Of a DNA stretch of 64,000 bases, positions 49,480 through 59,125 are shown in pieces. Made by a program: the position numbers and the translations under genes. The DNA is from Flaccisagitta enflata (Eukaryota; Chaetognatha; Sagittoidea; Aphragmophora). The stretch covers positions 18,600,001-18,664,000 of the forward strand of contig OZ231127.1 of the NCBI GenBank assembly GCA_965153355.1. The letters run 5' to 3'. The stretch's first letter is position 1; every line of letters starts with the position of its first letter. A model generated the notes under the pieces. It was not told the DNA's origin, did no database searches, and saw only the letters and a program-made list of their open reading frames with translations.

Positions 49480-49745
49480 TCCTCTGCAACTTCCTCTTTC
49501 CCGCACCTCCTGCTCCTGTAGCTCCCGCTCCTCCTGCTCCCGCAACTCCCGCTCCCTCCCGCTCCTGCAACTCCCGCTCCTCCCGCTCCCGGCAACCCGC
49601 CCTCCCGCCCCTGCAACTCCCGCTCCCTCCCGCTTCCGCAACTCCCGCTTCTCCCGCTTCCCAACCCGCTCCTCCCGCTCCCGCTCCTCCCGCACCCACA
49701 ACTCCCGCTTCCGCAACTCCCGCTCCTGCATTTCCCGCTTCCCAA
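49480..49745. repeat. CTCCCGCTCCTG minisatellite
   Basis: Units of 12-18 bases built from CTCCCGC, CTCCTCC and GCAACTCC. It starts about 60 bases after a palindromic MITE. The same unit family in the opposite polarity forms 54048-55135. Confidence 0.9.
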
Positions 49746-49992
49746 ACTTTTGTAAAATCAAAAAAGAGAAAGAAAAAAAAGAAGAAAATGAGAAACGATG
49801 AAAAAAAAGAGAAAAAAAGACAAAGAAACATAGGAAAATAGGAAGAGAGAGAAAAGAATTAGGTGAAGGACGAAAGATGGAAATGATGAAAGAAAACAAT
49901 GGAAAGAAAAAAAGAGAGAAAGGAAGACATAAAAAAAAAAAAAAAAAGACGGGAAACGGGAAAAAAACTAGGAAGTAGAAATGGAAAACATA

Positions 49993-49993
<1 letters not shown>

Positions 49994-50072
<79 letters not shown>

Positions 50073-50145
50073 AAAAGAAAGAAAGAAGAAAAAGAAAAAA
50101 AAAAAAGAAAGAAAGAAAGAAAAAAAGAAAAAAAGAAAAAAGAAA

Positions 50146-50177
<32 letters not shown>

Positions 50178-50212
50178 AACAAACAAACAAACAAACAAAC
50201 AAACAAACAAAC
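49994..50212. repeat. (GAAA)n with (AAAC)n end
   Basis: GAAA with AAAAAG blocks, changing to about ten AAAC units at 50177-50212. Confidence 0.97.
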
Positions 50213-50412
50213 AAAGAAAATCAAAGGAAAGATGAGGTAATGGATGTAAGAAAGGGTATGCAGAGAGAGAAAGGAAAACAAAGAAATTTAGTCATTTAGT
50301 GAGAATTGAAGATACACGGCATTGAAGTTCCCTCATGGTGTCAATCAGTCACCACAAGAAATTTCAGAATTTCTGGTAACCTGCCATACAAGTAAAAAAA
50401 AAACAAAAACAA

Positions 50413-51000
50413 TAGTCGCAAAAGCGTTAGATGGTCAGCGGTACCCGTTGCCCCTATGTGAGTGTATGTGGGTGTGAGGTGGTTAGAGGGGCAGCGGCCC
50501 CGAAGGGGCCGATGACCTATGCTGTTTTTATTTGGGCCTCAGGGATGGAATTAGGGCCTGGAGGCTGGAATTGGGGCCTTGAGTCTTAGACTAGGGCCTT
50601 GAGGCTGGGATTTAAGCTTTGAGGCTGGGATTTGAGCTTCAAGGCTGAGTTTTGAGCTTCGTGGCTGGGATTTGAGCTTTGAGGTTGGGATATGAGCTTC
50701 GGGGCAAGGATTTGAGCTTGGAAGCTGGGATTTGAGCTTTGAGGCTAGGATTTGAGCTTCGAGGGTGGGATTTGTGCCTTGAAACTGGGATTTGAGCCCA
50801 AGGGCTGGGATTTGAGCCTCGAGGCTGGGATTTTAGCCTGGAGACTGAGATTTGAACCTCAAGGCTGGGATTTGAGCTTCGAAGCTAGGATTTGGGCCTT
50901 GAGGGGGGGGGATGGAGAAGAAGGAGAAGAAGAAGAAGAAGGAGAAATTTCCCCTGTGTGTGAAAGCATAGGTCACCGGCCCGTTCGGGGCCGCTGCCCA
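50413..51000. mobile_element. Family C1 foldback-like element, complete
   Basis: TAGTCGCAAAAGCGTTAGATG start, GGGGCAGCGGCCCCGAAGGGG (about 50488), and inverted end CCGGCCCGTTCGGGGCCGCTG (about 50976). The array of GAGGCTGGGATTTGAGCTT units (about 19 bp, 50535-50900) runs in one direction, unlike other C1 copies, so one arm may have been lost. Confidence 0.82.
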
Positions 51001-51046
51001 AAAAAGAAACTCTTTTGAAAGGCTAACTTTGCCTATGAATTTTAGA

Positions 51047-51203
51047 AAAACTTTGTCCGTCCTTCCATCGGTCGGTCAGTTGGTCAGTTTGTTGTTCTGT
51101 CAGTAACACTTTTACTTTATTCATGAATTTCATTTTTTTACCTCACTGCTCCTGCCTAGTGAACTTCTGCATGCGACCGGGGTAGACGTGTATCCGGCCT
51201 TGT
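51047..51203 (+). mobile_element. Family A element, 5' hairpin lost
   Basis: TTTGTCCGTCCTTCCATCGG, ACACTTTTACTTTATT, CTGCTCCTGCCTAG, GCATGCGACCGGGGTAGACG, TATCCGGCCTTGTT. Followed immediately by another copy. Confidence 0.8.
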
Positions 51204-51208
51204 TATTT

Positions 51209-51403
51209 AGTCGCGTGCCACGCAAATCTACACTCCGCTTTGTCTATTGGTCGATCAGAGTCTGTAAGTCTGTCGTTCACATTTTGATTTTTTATGAATC
51301 TTGTAATATGACCTCGCTGCCCCTGCCCAAATGGCCTCGTGGCCTCAAATATGGCTCCTGCCCACCCGCACACGACTGGAGTAGCGATGTATCTGGCCTT
51401 GTT
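51209..51403 (+). mobile_element. Family A element, complete
   Basis: AGTCGCGTGCCACGCAAATC hairpin (right arm decayed), short GTC block, CGCTGCCCCTGCCCAAATGG, GCTCCTGCCCACCCGCACAC and TATCTGGCCTTGTTTG. Head-to-tail with the preceding fragment. Confidence 0.85.
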
Positions 51404-51610
51404 TGTTTTAGAAATGATTTAGTTTGAGTGAAGACATGGTCCATTTGAGTTTCGCAATGGCTATGTAACAAGTCACGCAGGTTCACAATATTGTTGCGGA
51501 TGGGTGGACAGGGGCATCCAACCCTCATCCACACTCCAAACCCAACTCTGTATACAAACATGCTCAAAAAGTATCCAGAAGGCTCTTTTTTTTTCTTTTT
51601 TTTTTCGACT

Positions 51611-52482
51611 CAGGGGTGTATAAAATTGAGTCACTTTTGATTCCTCTCTATTAAAGTTAATCATCTGAGTGAAAAATCATATAACAGTGGCTCCTCGCAT
51701 TTGTGTAGTGTTAGTGATAACATGCAACCAGTTAAACAAACACACGAGCAATTAACTCAAAATGGAAAATTAGACCATTTTCAATGAAGATTCTACTGAG
51801 TTGTATTGACCTAGTTTTTGACTTCATATTGTTAATCTATGCGAAATTCCCTTTCATTTGATAGGTCGCACTCTAAACTTTTGCAAAGAATTAAAATTTT
51901 CATTTTTTGAGTCACCGTTACAAAAAAGTGACGGTGGCTCAAAAAACGAAAACTTTTTTTTGAAATGTAACCATATAGTGTGACCTATCAAATGAAAGGG
52001 AATTTTGCATAGATTAACGATATGAAGTCAAAAAATAGGTCAATACAACTCAGTAGAATCTTCACTAAAAATGGGTCTTATTTTTTTCCATTTTCAAGAT
52101 TACTAAAAAAGCGCTCGGTGAATGATTTTATTTTGGCTAGTTTCATGTTATCACACCCCAACCCTACACAACAATGCGGAGAAACCCACCGTTTTATGAT
52201 TTTTCACTCAGATTTTGATTGAAAGCACAGTGCCCTTTGATTTTCTTCCCCGTGAAGCATCATCATGTTTCAAAATCTATAATTTTCTTCCCCATAAGGC
52301 AGTGAAACAGTGTAGTTAAGGTTTGAATATTGGTGAATTGTGTTTAATAATCACTGATTATTAATCAGTATTTATATAGTTATAATTACCCCCAATTTTC
52401 TTTTTTTCTCTTTTTCCCCCTTTGATTTCCTTCCCCATCTCCAAACTTACCGGAGGGGGGGTCTCAATTATATGCAGGCCGG
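51611..52482 (-). mobile_element. hAT-like C-tract MITE split by a palindrome
   Basis: The left end CAGGGGTGTATAAAATTGAG is at 51611. The right end is the inverse of CCGGCCTGCATATAATTGAG at 52463-52482. Right-side sequence (TTTGATTTTCTTCCCCGTG, CAGTGTAGTTAAGGTTTGAA) matches the copies at 38286 and 45252. The target duplication is not clear. Confidence 0.82.
51663..52213. mobile_element. Palindromic insert, 551 bp
   Basis: Inverted arms meet at about 51938 (GAGTCACCGTTAC / GTGACGGTGGCTC). Outer ends ATCTGAGTGAAAAATCAT and its inverse. Conserved pairs include CCTATCAAATGAAAGGGAAT. The word TTTTGATT lies just outside on both sides (51643, 52213) and may be a duplicated target, with 12-20 extra bases on the left. 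Confidence 0.82.
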
Positions 52483-52494
52483 TAATTTGACTCG

Positions 52495-52580
52495 ATCACC
52501 TCTATGGACCAATTAATAGACGGACCCAAGGATAGACAGACGGACAAAGCCTCTTATAGAGATGCGTGTCGGCAACTAAA
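52495..52580 (-). mobile_element. Family B fragment, hairpin end
   Basis: GACGGACAAAGCCTCTTATA and hairpin-like GATGCGTGTCGGCAACTAAA. Core missing. Confidence 0.65.
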
Positions 52581-52869
52581 GACTAAAACATTTTAGGGGC
52601 AATATAGTGCTTCTCTTTGCACTCTTTCTCTTCTAAACCGTATGAGATACAAACCAAGGATTGATCTAGATTGAAAGATTTTAAAAAGATCTTTTAAATT
52701 GTCTCTTGTAAAAAAAAAACAAAATTATCTTCTTTATCCGTTATCAATTAAATGGGTGTCTTTTTTTTTATCCAAGTGATACATAAAGATGAGAAATACG
52801 GACAAACTGAAAAACAAACCGCTCTTTTCCAGATATAACAGTCAAAGCAGCCTCATAAAACACGTTTTC

Positions 52870-53000
52870 AGTTGCGGACACGCAACTCTATAAGAGGCTT
52901 CTTCCGTCCGTCCGTCCGTCCATCCGTCGGTCCGTCCGTCCATAACCATCGAGTCGAAAAGTGGAAAAACGCGCATTTCCGCCCCTGCCCACCTGTCCGC

Positions 53001-53005
<5 letters not shown>
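52870..53005 (+). mobile_element. Family B element, 3' end replaced by (GT)n
   Basis: AGTTGCGGACACGCAACT hairpin (perfect), CTATAAGAGGCTTCTTCCG, GTCCGTCCATCCGTCGGTCC, GCCCCTGCCCACCTGTCCGC. The inner GTCCGCAACT (52995-53004) is the exact inverse of the first ten bases. The (GT)n tract starts at the next base. Confidence 0.88.
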
Positions 53006-53089
<84 letters not shown>

Positions 53090-53141
53090 GTGTGCGTGTG
53101 CGTGTGCGTGTGCGTGTGTGTGTGTGCGTGTGTGTGTGTGT
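53006..53141. repeat. (GT)n microsatellite
   Basis: GT dinucleotide to about 53087, then CGTGTG variants. Confidence 0.98.
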
Positions 53142-53257
53142 TTGATATATGAATTTTGAAATTGACAAATAATAATCGATTTATTTTGTTGGTTTTTTTT
53201 TTTTTGCGTCTGAAAAAATTTGTGGATACGATTATCAACTGTGCCTTTCCTCTGCCC

Positions 53258-53261
<4 letters not shown>

Positions 53262-53339
<78 letters not shown>

Positions 53340-53405
53340 ATTGTTATTGTTGTTGTTGTTTTTGTTGTTGTTGTTGTTGTTTTTGTTGTTGCTGTCGTTG
53401 TCGTT

Positions 53406-53459
<54 letters not shown>

Positions 53460-53478
53460 GTCGTCGTTGTTGTTGTTG
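53262..53478. repeat. (GTT)n-(GTC)n trinucleotide array
   Basis: GTT to about 53390 with TTT/ATT changes, then GTC, then a few GTT again. Confidence 0.97.
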
Positions 53479-53943
53479 CCATCAGTAAGAACACAGCCAA
53501 CCTGAATTAGCGGTCAGTTTTGACGTTAGAAACGGGTAAGTTGCGATACACTTGAGGCGGAAAGGAAGAGCAAAGGAACATCTGAAGAAAAGCAGACAAG
53601 GATGAGATGGATATCACGGGAAGAGGAAACAAACTTATTCATCAGTGAATCGCTTGACGTAGGAGGCAAAGATAGTTGCTTCCTTTGGATGAACACTAAA
53701 AGTATTTTTCAATCCTTTTTACTCCTTTTGTATTTTCTAGTTTAGCATGAATATTCAGTATCTCCCTGATGACGATGAAGCGTGTTTATCGATGATAGCG
53801 ATGACTGGGCAATCAGCTGTGACGATTACCGAGTCAATAATCACTTACTTTTGTTCTGAGATGGATGGAGGGATCGGAGGATTCTAGTTCAAACTAAATG
53901 TTACTACGATAATAATGACAACTTGAGTCATAAATACTATTTT
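53479..53943. other. Unassigned sequence
   Basis: Nothing recognised. Confidence 0.4.
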
Positions 53944-53945
53944 TT

Positions 53946-54047
53946 GTCGCTTGCTACGTGACTCTAAACCTTGCTTCGTTGGTCGTCCTTTGGTTTATCC
54001 ATTGGTCCGTCCGTCACACTTTACTTTTTTTATTTGTTTTTTTAAGA
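53946..54047 (+). mobile_element. Family A element, 5' half
   Basis: GTCGCTTGCTACGTGACTC hairpin, GTTGGTCGTCC block, CACTTTACTTTTTTTATTTG. A GCGGGA minisatellite follows where the core should be. Confidence 0.8.
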
Positions 54048-55135
54048 AACAGTGGCGGGGATGGAACAGGCGGAGGTGGTGGGAGAGGAATAAGCGGGAG
54101 TGGGGGAAGTTGAGGCAGAGAAAATGGGGGGCGGAAGTTGCGGATGCGGGAGTTGGGGGTGGCTAAAGCGGGAGTTGCGGGATTGGGAGAAGCGATTGTG
54201 AGAAGCGGAGCAGTTTCTGAATACCGGAGCAGGGGTTTCTGAAGCGGGAGGAGGAGCGGGAGTAGAAGATACCGGAGCAGGAGTTTCTGGAGCGGGAGGA
54301 GCGGGAGCGGGAGGAGCGGGAGTGGGAGATACAAGAGCAGGAGTTTCTGGAGCGGGAGGAGCGGGAGTGGGAGATACCGGAGCAGGAGTTTCTGGAGCGG
54401 GAGGAGCGGGAAAGGGAGATACCGGAGCAGGGGTTTCTGGAGCGGGAGGAGCGGGAGCGGGAGGAGCGGGAGTGGGAGATACCGGAGCAGGAGTTTCTGG
54501 AGCGGGAGGAGCGGGAGCAGGAGGAGCGGGAAGTACCAGAGCAAGAGGAGCAGGAGGAGCGGGAGTTGCGGGAGCGGGAGTTGCTGGAGCGGGAGTTGCT
54601 GGAGTGGGAGTTGTGGGTGCGGGAGGAGCGGGAGCGGGAGGAGCGGGAGAGGGAGGAGTAGGAGTAGGAGTTGTAGGAGCGGGAATTGCAGGAGCGGGAG
54701 GAGCGGGAGCGGGAGGAGCAGAAGGTAAAGGAGCTAGAGGAGGAACTGGAGCGGGAGTTGCGGGTGCAGGAGGAGCACGAGCAGGAGTTGCGGGAGCGGG
54801 AGGAGCGGGAGAGGGAGGAGCAGAAGTGGGAGGAGCGGGAGCGGGAGGAGCGGGAGGTACTGGAGCGAGAGGAGCAGGAGGAGCGGGAGCGGGAGTTACG
54901 AAAGCAGGAGTTGCGACTGCGGGAGTTGCGGGTGCGTGAGGGGCGGGAGCGGAGGCGGGAGTTGCTGGAGCGGGAGTTGCTGGAGCGGGAGTTGATGGAG
55001 CGGGAGTTGATGGAGCGGGAGCTACTGAAACAGGAGCTACTGAAACGGAAGCTGCAGGAGAGGAATTAATGGGAGCAGCAGTACGGGAATAAGCTAAGCA
55101 GGAGCCGCGGGAGAGGAACTAGCGGGAGCTGGAGT
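54048..55135. repeat. GAGCGGGAG minisatellite, about 1.1 kb
   Basis: Units of 9-18 bases (GGAGCGGGAGGAGC, GGAGTTGCGGGAGC) with a clear higher-order block of about 60-90 bases marked by GATACCGGAGCAGGAGTTTC at 54265-54500. Triplet-like periodicity opens Gly/Ala- or Glu/Arg-rich frames of up to 205 codons. Confidence 0.93.
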
Positions 55136-55157
55136 AGTTGTGAAGCAGATAAAAGGT

Positions 55158-55201
55158 TCTTGGCTGGATTTGGGCTGGATTTGGGCTGGATTTGGGCTGG
55201 C
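55158..55201. repeat. 12-bp tandem repeat GGCTGGATTTGG
   Basis: About 3.5 units. Confidence 0.9.
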
Positions 55202-55599
55202 CACAGGCTGTCCATACCTCCAAAAATACCACCAAATAGCTATCTTCAGTTCAAATTTCATGTTACTGGAGCTATTTTTACTATGGAAACTACATCTTTA
55301 CATTTTCCGCCTAATTTTTGCACATGTGTTAACATAAAATTGTCCTACCCAATAACATTTGAGAAGAAAGAACTCCAAAACCCCTCATTCTTTAAGCCAT
55401 TTTCAGCTATTTTGGTCATTTGGGGGCCCTTTGAGGACCCCCGGAGGGCTCCACAGGGAATCCTTTCAGCTACTTCTCTTTATTTTATGTTCTACTACTT
55501 AATGTCTTTCAAACAAGACCAGTCCCAAGGATTTTTACCAATTTGTCTGGGAATAGCAGAGAAAACAAGATTAACAATTACAAATTTTGCTTTGTTTTT
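55202..55599. other. Unassigned sequence
   Basis: A 150-codon plus frame (55160-55612) starts in the 12-bp repeat and has no recognised motif. It contains the inverted partner of the 48.0 kb 30-mer at about 55304-55333. Confidence 0.4.
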
Positions 55600-55601
55600 A
55601 G

Positions 55602-55700
55602 TAGTTTTCTGAAGTCTTTGAAAGTGTAACTACCTTATTTAGCACAAAGAAGGCTTGAAAATATATTATTTTAGCTATTATCAAGCTATAAATGCTATAT
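55602..55700 (+). repeat. Dispersed repeat D, copy 1
   Basis: About 98 bases beginning GTTTTCTGAAGTCTTTGAAAG and ending ATCAAGCTATAAATGC, shared in the same orientation with 63352-63446. Confidence 0.85.
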
Positions 55701-55820
55701 TTCCGAGCCGATTTTTTGAATTTTTGGTTTTAAGTGTACCTAACACATTGAACAACATGCCTATGAGGCTCATAGTACTTGGCCTTTTTTTTTCCACCTA
55801 GGGTTGCTCCTGGGATGCGC

Positions 55821-55823
<3 letters not shown>

Positions 55824-55879
<56 letters not shown>
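55824..55879. repeat. (CA)n microsatellite
   Basis: About 28 perfect CA units. Confidence 0.98.
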
Positions 55880-55880
<1 letters not shown>

Positions 55881-56295
55881 ATTTCTGTCTGATGAGGATG
55901 ACAGGCAGCTCCTTTCATTCAACTTTTCATGTCTAATATTTATCTGATTTTGCTTACACGAGCGAATTATTCTTTTTTGGTATTCCCGTTGGACTTCCCA
56001 AAAGTTACATCACTTACAAGATTAAATTCTCAAGATCCGTTCAACACGCAGATCCTTTTATTAATACAGGGGTTGTTTTCTTTTGGTAGATATTTTTTTT
56101 TCTTCCTTTGTTTGAATGACGAGGTTATTAACTTTCTTAATTAAGGTTCTTAATGTCAGCCATGTCAATGAAGAAAAAAATCTCTCTCGATACCTTTTTC
56201 GCAATTATGGGCTTAAGAAAACATCCTCTATGATCATGTTTGTCAATGCCATCATCAACGGAAAAACCTCTGTGGAAGATTATCAGTCATGAAAA
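55880..56295. other. Unassigned sequence
   Basis: Nothing recognised. Confidence 0.4.
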
Positions 56296-56525
56296 CAAGG
56301 CCGGATACACGGCTACCAAAGTCGCGTGCGGGTGGGCAGGGGCCATATTTGAGGCCACTCCATCATTTGGGCAGGAGCAGTAAGGCCAAAGACCGCAAAA
56401 ACCCAAAAAAAGTAAAGTGTGACGGACGGACGGACGGACGGACCGACGGACCGACGGACGGACAGACCGACGGACCGACGGACCGACAAAGCGGGTTGTA
56501 GAGTCGCGTAGCACGCGACTAAAAA
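56296..56525 (-). mobile_element. Family A element, complete
   Basis: CAAGGCCGGATACACGGCTA, AGTCGCGTGCGGGTGGGCAG, GGGCAGGAGCAG, AAAGTAAAGTGTGACGGACG, long GACGGACC block, perfect hairpin AGTCGCGTAGCACGCGACT (56502-56520) and five A. Probably the best preserved copy in the window. Confidence 0.93.
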
Positions 56526-56722
56526 TATGTCGTCGGAAATGTCTGCCTCAACATGAAGTTGGACATTATGCCTTCTGATATATATGCATCAAACCAGTTC
56601 AGCAACAGACATTGATCATCAAGTAGAGAGCAGAGTATGTGCAGTATTCAGTCAATCATGAAAAACTGAGCGTCCGGTTTTTATTTTGACCACTGTTACC
56701 ATCTCATCACAATTAGAAATAT

Positions 56723-56776
56723 GCTTCAAAATTACGGTCCCACGGCTTGGGCCATGGGACTGTAATTATTGAAGCT
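56723..56776. repeat. Hairpin downstream of the retrotransposon
   Basis: GCTTCAAAATTACGGTCCCA is the near-perfect inverse of TGGGACTGTAATTATTGAAGC, with about 24-bp arms and a loop of about 4 bases centred at 56748. It may be a 3' UTR structure of the retrotransposon or a tiny MITE. Confidence 0.7.
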
Positions 56777-56831
56777 TTCTCGTCAGGCAAACGCGACTCG
56801 TATCGTATCGTTAACCAAAGTTCTTCGTTCT

Positions 56832-59078
56832 TTATGGGGAAGATGAATCGATCGAGAGTGAAGAGATAGAGTCTAGCATAAAGGAGAAGTTGAAGGAAGG
56901 CAGGGAGATAGGAGAGAAAAGAGTGTAGTTCCACGCGGCCGCTGGCGGAGGCGGCGGAGCCGGAGGCGGCCGTCCGCGGCGCTGTCTAGCAGGCGGCGGC
57001 GGCGGCGGCGGCGGCACATCGAAAGCCGGATGCGCCGAAAGGAACGAGGCAACGTCCACCGGATAAGCCCAAAGATCGTCAGGGACTAATTGCGTAGGTC
57101 GAGCTGGGCAATCGAAAATGTGTCTTACAGTCTCTGGTTCCAGTAAACAGAGGGGGCAAATGTCGTCCTGTGACTTTCCTATGCGAAACTGGTAATCTTT
57201 TAGGCTGCAGCAAAAACCAGATCTAAGCTGTGAAAGGACGGTGCGTGTTTTCCGCGGGAGTTGAAGTTCTCTTTTGCTAATAGCTGGAGGACGACAGCCC
57301 AGGACGCGGTTGGGGGCGATGTTGTTGATAGCCCGAGTCACGCTGTTGGTGTGGAGTCTCTTGATGGTTTCGCCGTAAGAACCAGGCGCAATTACACCAT
57401 TTGCGTCGAGATAGGGACGAACATCTTCGAAGACTTTAGAACTCAACGTCTCCTTCATACGCCGCCTACCAGGCACCCTGGTCACAATGCTGTGAGATGG
57501 ATGGTGAGGCTGAAGGCAGCGGGCCAAAAATTGACTAGAGAGAAGACGGAGGTGATCGCCGACGCGTAGAACTTGAGCCTCGGTGTGAATATGGTCGATG
57601 GACGAAGTTCTGTGACAACCAAGCGCAAGGCGGAGGGCTCGGGATTGGATTTTCTGAAGTCGCTCAATTGAGGTGTCCAAGTAATTCGGATGAACGATTG
57701 GCGCAGCGTAATCCAAAGAAGACCTTATATACTGCTTGAATGTGCTCAAAAGGCACTCCTTATCCTTACCAAATGAACTGTCGGAAAGAGCTCGCATGAG
57801 GTTGAGTCTGGAAGCCGCCTTGCGTGCGATGGCCCCCGAGTGTGCAGAGAAAGAGAAAGTTGGGTCAAGGGTGACTCCCAAAAGCTTAGGGTTTTTCACT
57901 GTCGGAATAAGATCGCCGTTGACACTGACCCCCAATTGGGCATTAACTTGCTTGGTCCACGGAGTAAACAGTGTTACTGAAGACTTGGGTGCTGAAATGG
58001 ACATTCCATTTTGAGTAGTCCAAGAGTCCATAGCTGCCACCGTGGCATTCAAGTTTGCTTCAATTTGACCAATGTCAGACGATGACGAAGCAGAGTGGAA
58101 ATCATCTGCAAATGACTTGTTTACATCTGCGTCGTTGTCAAAGACCAGATCCGCGCAGAAAAAATTGAAGAGCAAAGGGCTAATCACAGAACCTTGAGGG
58201 ACCCCAAGCTTTGACTTCCGCCACTTGGAGGTAGCGCCTTGGTAGGAAACTCGAACGCGACGATCACGAAGATAAGCACACAACCACCTCTTCAGGTTGG
58301 GGTGGAGATCGGTGGAATTGATCTTTTGCAGGAGCTTGTCACGTTCAATGACATCAAAGGCCTTCGTCAAATCCACACACAGTAAGCCGGTACGAGCAGC
58401 AGGCTTTGGCTGATTAAAACCTTCTGCGACCTGCGTCACCAAAGGGAGAAGGGCTGTGACTGTGGAGTGCCTAGGGCGGAAGCCGTGTTGTGATGCATTA
58501 GGTGGCAAGGAAGCTGCAAGAGTTGGCTGCATCATCCTCTCCAGGACTTTGATTTCAGGGCAAAGGAGCGAGATGGGCCTAAAACTTCCACCTTGATCCA
58601 ACGGCTTCCCAGGCTTTGGGACTGGGATAATCGTTGCTGAGCGCCAAATGGCCGGAATGTCAGCCTTTCTGACACTAAGGTTAAATAACCTGGTCAAAAA
58701 TTTAATTCCAAGGGGACCGAGGTGCTTCAAGTGGATGATATTAAGCTCATTTGGACCGACTGCTGTCGAACTTCTCGTTGCTTTTATGGCGTCTATCGTC
58801 ATCTGCTCAGTGTAAGGGGTGTAAGAACCATCTAAGGCGTTGTCGGTTTTTAAAGAGCGGAAGATCTTACGCGACTCTTTTGACGACTTGAAAGGCTTAG
58901 CGTTGGCATATTGCTTACAGAAATTGTTAGCGATGCTAGTATTCTTTGTAAGCGTTTTATCGCCGAACTTGATAGGCTGGTTTGGCGCCTGAGTGGTACG
59001 CTTACCGGAGAGCGACTTTAATAGATTCCAATATTTGCGAGGGTTCGTCTTTCTGTCGGCCTCCTTCACCGCGTCCAT
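56832..59078 (-). CDS. Reverse transcriptase part of non-LTR retrotransposon
   Basis: The 748-residue frame encodes the RT that copies element RNA at a nicked chromosomal target. Visible RT blocks: SFRPISLL (about 165-172), QHGFRPRHST (197-206), motif A VDLTKAFDV (235-243), motif B GVPQGSVISP (292-301), catalytic motif C FADD (323-326, Phe instead of the commoner Tyr), then GVTLDP. A thumb region with IERLQKIQSRALRLALG follows. A zinc-knuckle-like C-x2-C-x8-H-x3-C begins at Cys641, as in ingi/I/Jockey-type elements. The tail is unusually proline-rich. No RNase H motifs are seen. The same frame is open upstream to a stop at 59187-59189, so Met at 59078 is only the first ATG, not a natural start. 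Residues upstream of it (ending SRRRW) look like the natural linker from the endonuclease. Confidence 0.93.
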   Translation of the reverse strand: MDAVKEADRKTNPRKYWNLLKSLSGKRTTQAPNQPIKFGDKTLTKNTSIANNFCKQYANAKPFKSSKESRKIFRSLKTDNALDGSYTPYTEQMTIDAIKATRSSTAVGPNELNIIHLKHLGPLGIKFLTRLFNLSVRKADIPAIWRSATIIPVPKPGKPLDQGGSFRPISLLCPEIKVLERMMQPTLAASLPPNASQHGFRPRHSTVTALLPLVTQVAEGFNQPKPAARTGLLCVDLTKAFDVIERDKLLQKINSTDLHPNLKRWLCAYLRDRRVRVSYQGATSKWRKSKLGVPQGSVISPLLFNFFCADLVFDNDADVNKSFADDFHSASSSSDIGQIEANLNATVAAMDSWTTQNGMSISAPKSSVTLFTPWTKQVNAQLGVSVNGDLIPTVKNPKLLGVTLDPTFSFSAHSGAIARKAASRLNLMRALSDSSFGKDKECLLSTFKQYIRSSLDYAAPIVHPNYLDTSIERLQKIQSRALRLALGCHRTSSIDHIHTEAQVLRVGDHLRLLSSQFLARCLQPHHPSHSIVTRVPGRRRMKETLSSKVFEDVRPYLDANGVIAPGSYGETIKRLHTNSVTRAINNIAPNRVLGCRPPAISKRELQLPRKTRTVLSQLRSGFCCSLKDYQFRIGKSQDDICPLCLLEPETVRHIFDCPARPTQLVPDDLWAYPVDVASFLSAHPAFDVPPPPPPPPARQRRGRPPPAPPPPPAAAWNYTLFSPISLPSFNFSFMLDSISSLSIDSSSP

Positions 59079-59125
59079 CCAGCGGCGCCGAGACGCAGCG
59101 GCGATGGAAGCGGCGACCTGACGAT

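Noticed and set aside
54322-55069. Gly/Ala-rich 205-codon and Glu/Arg-rich 127-codon frames
   Set aside because: Both derive from the GAGCGGGAG minisatellite in different frames.
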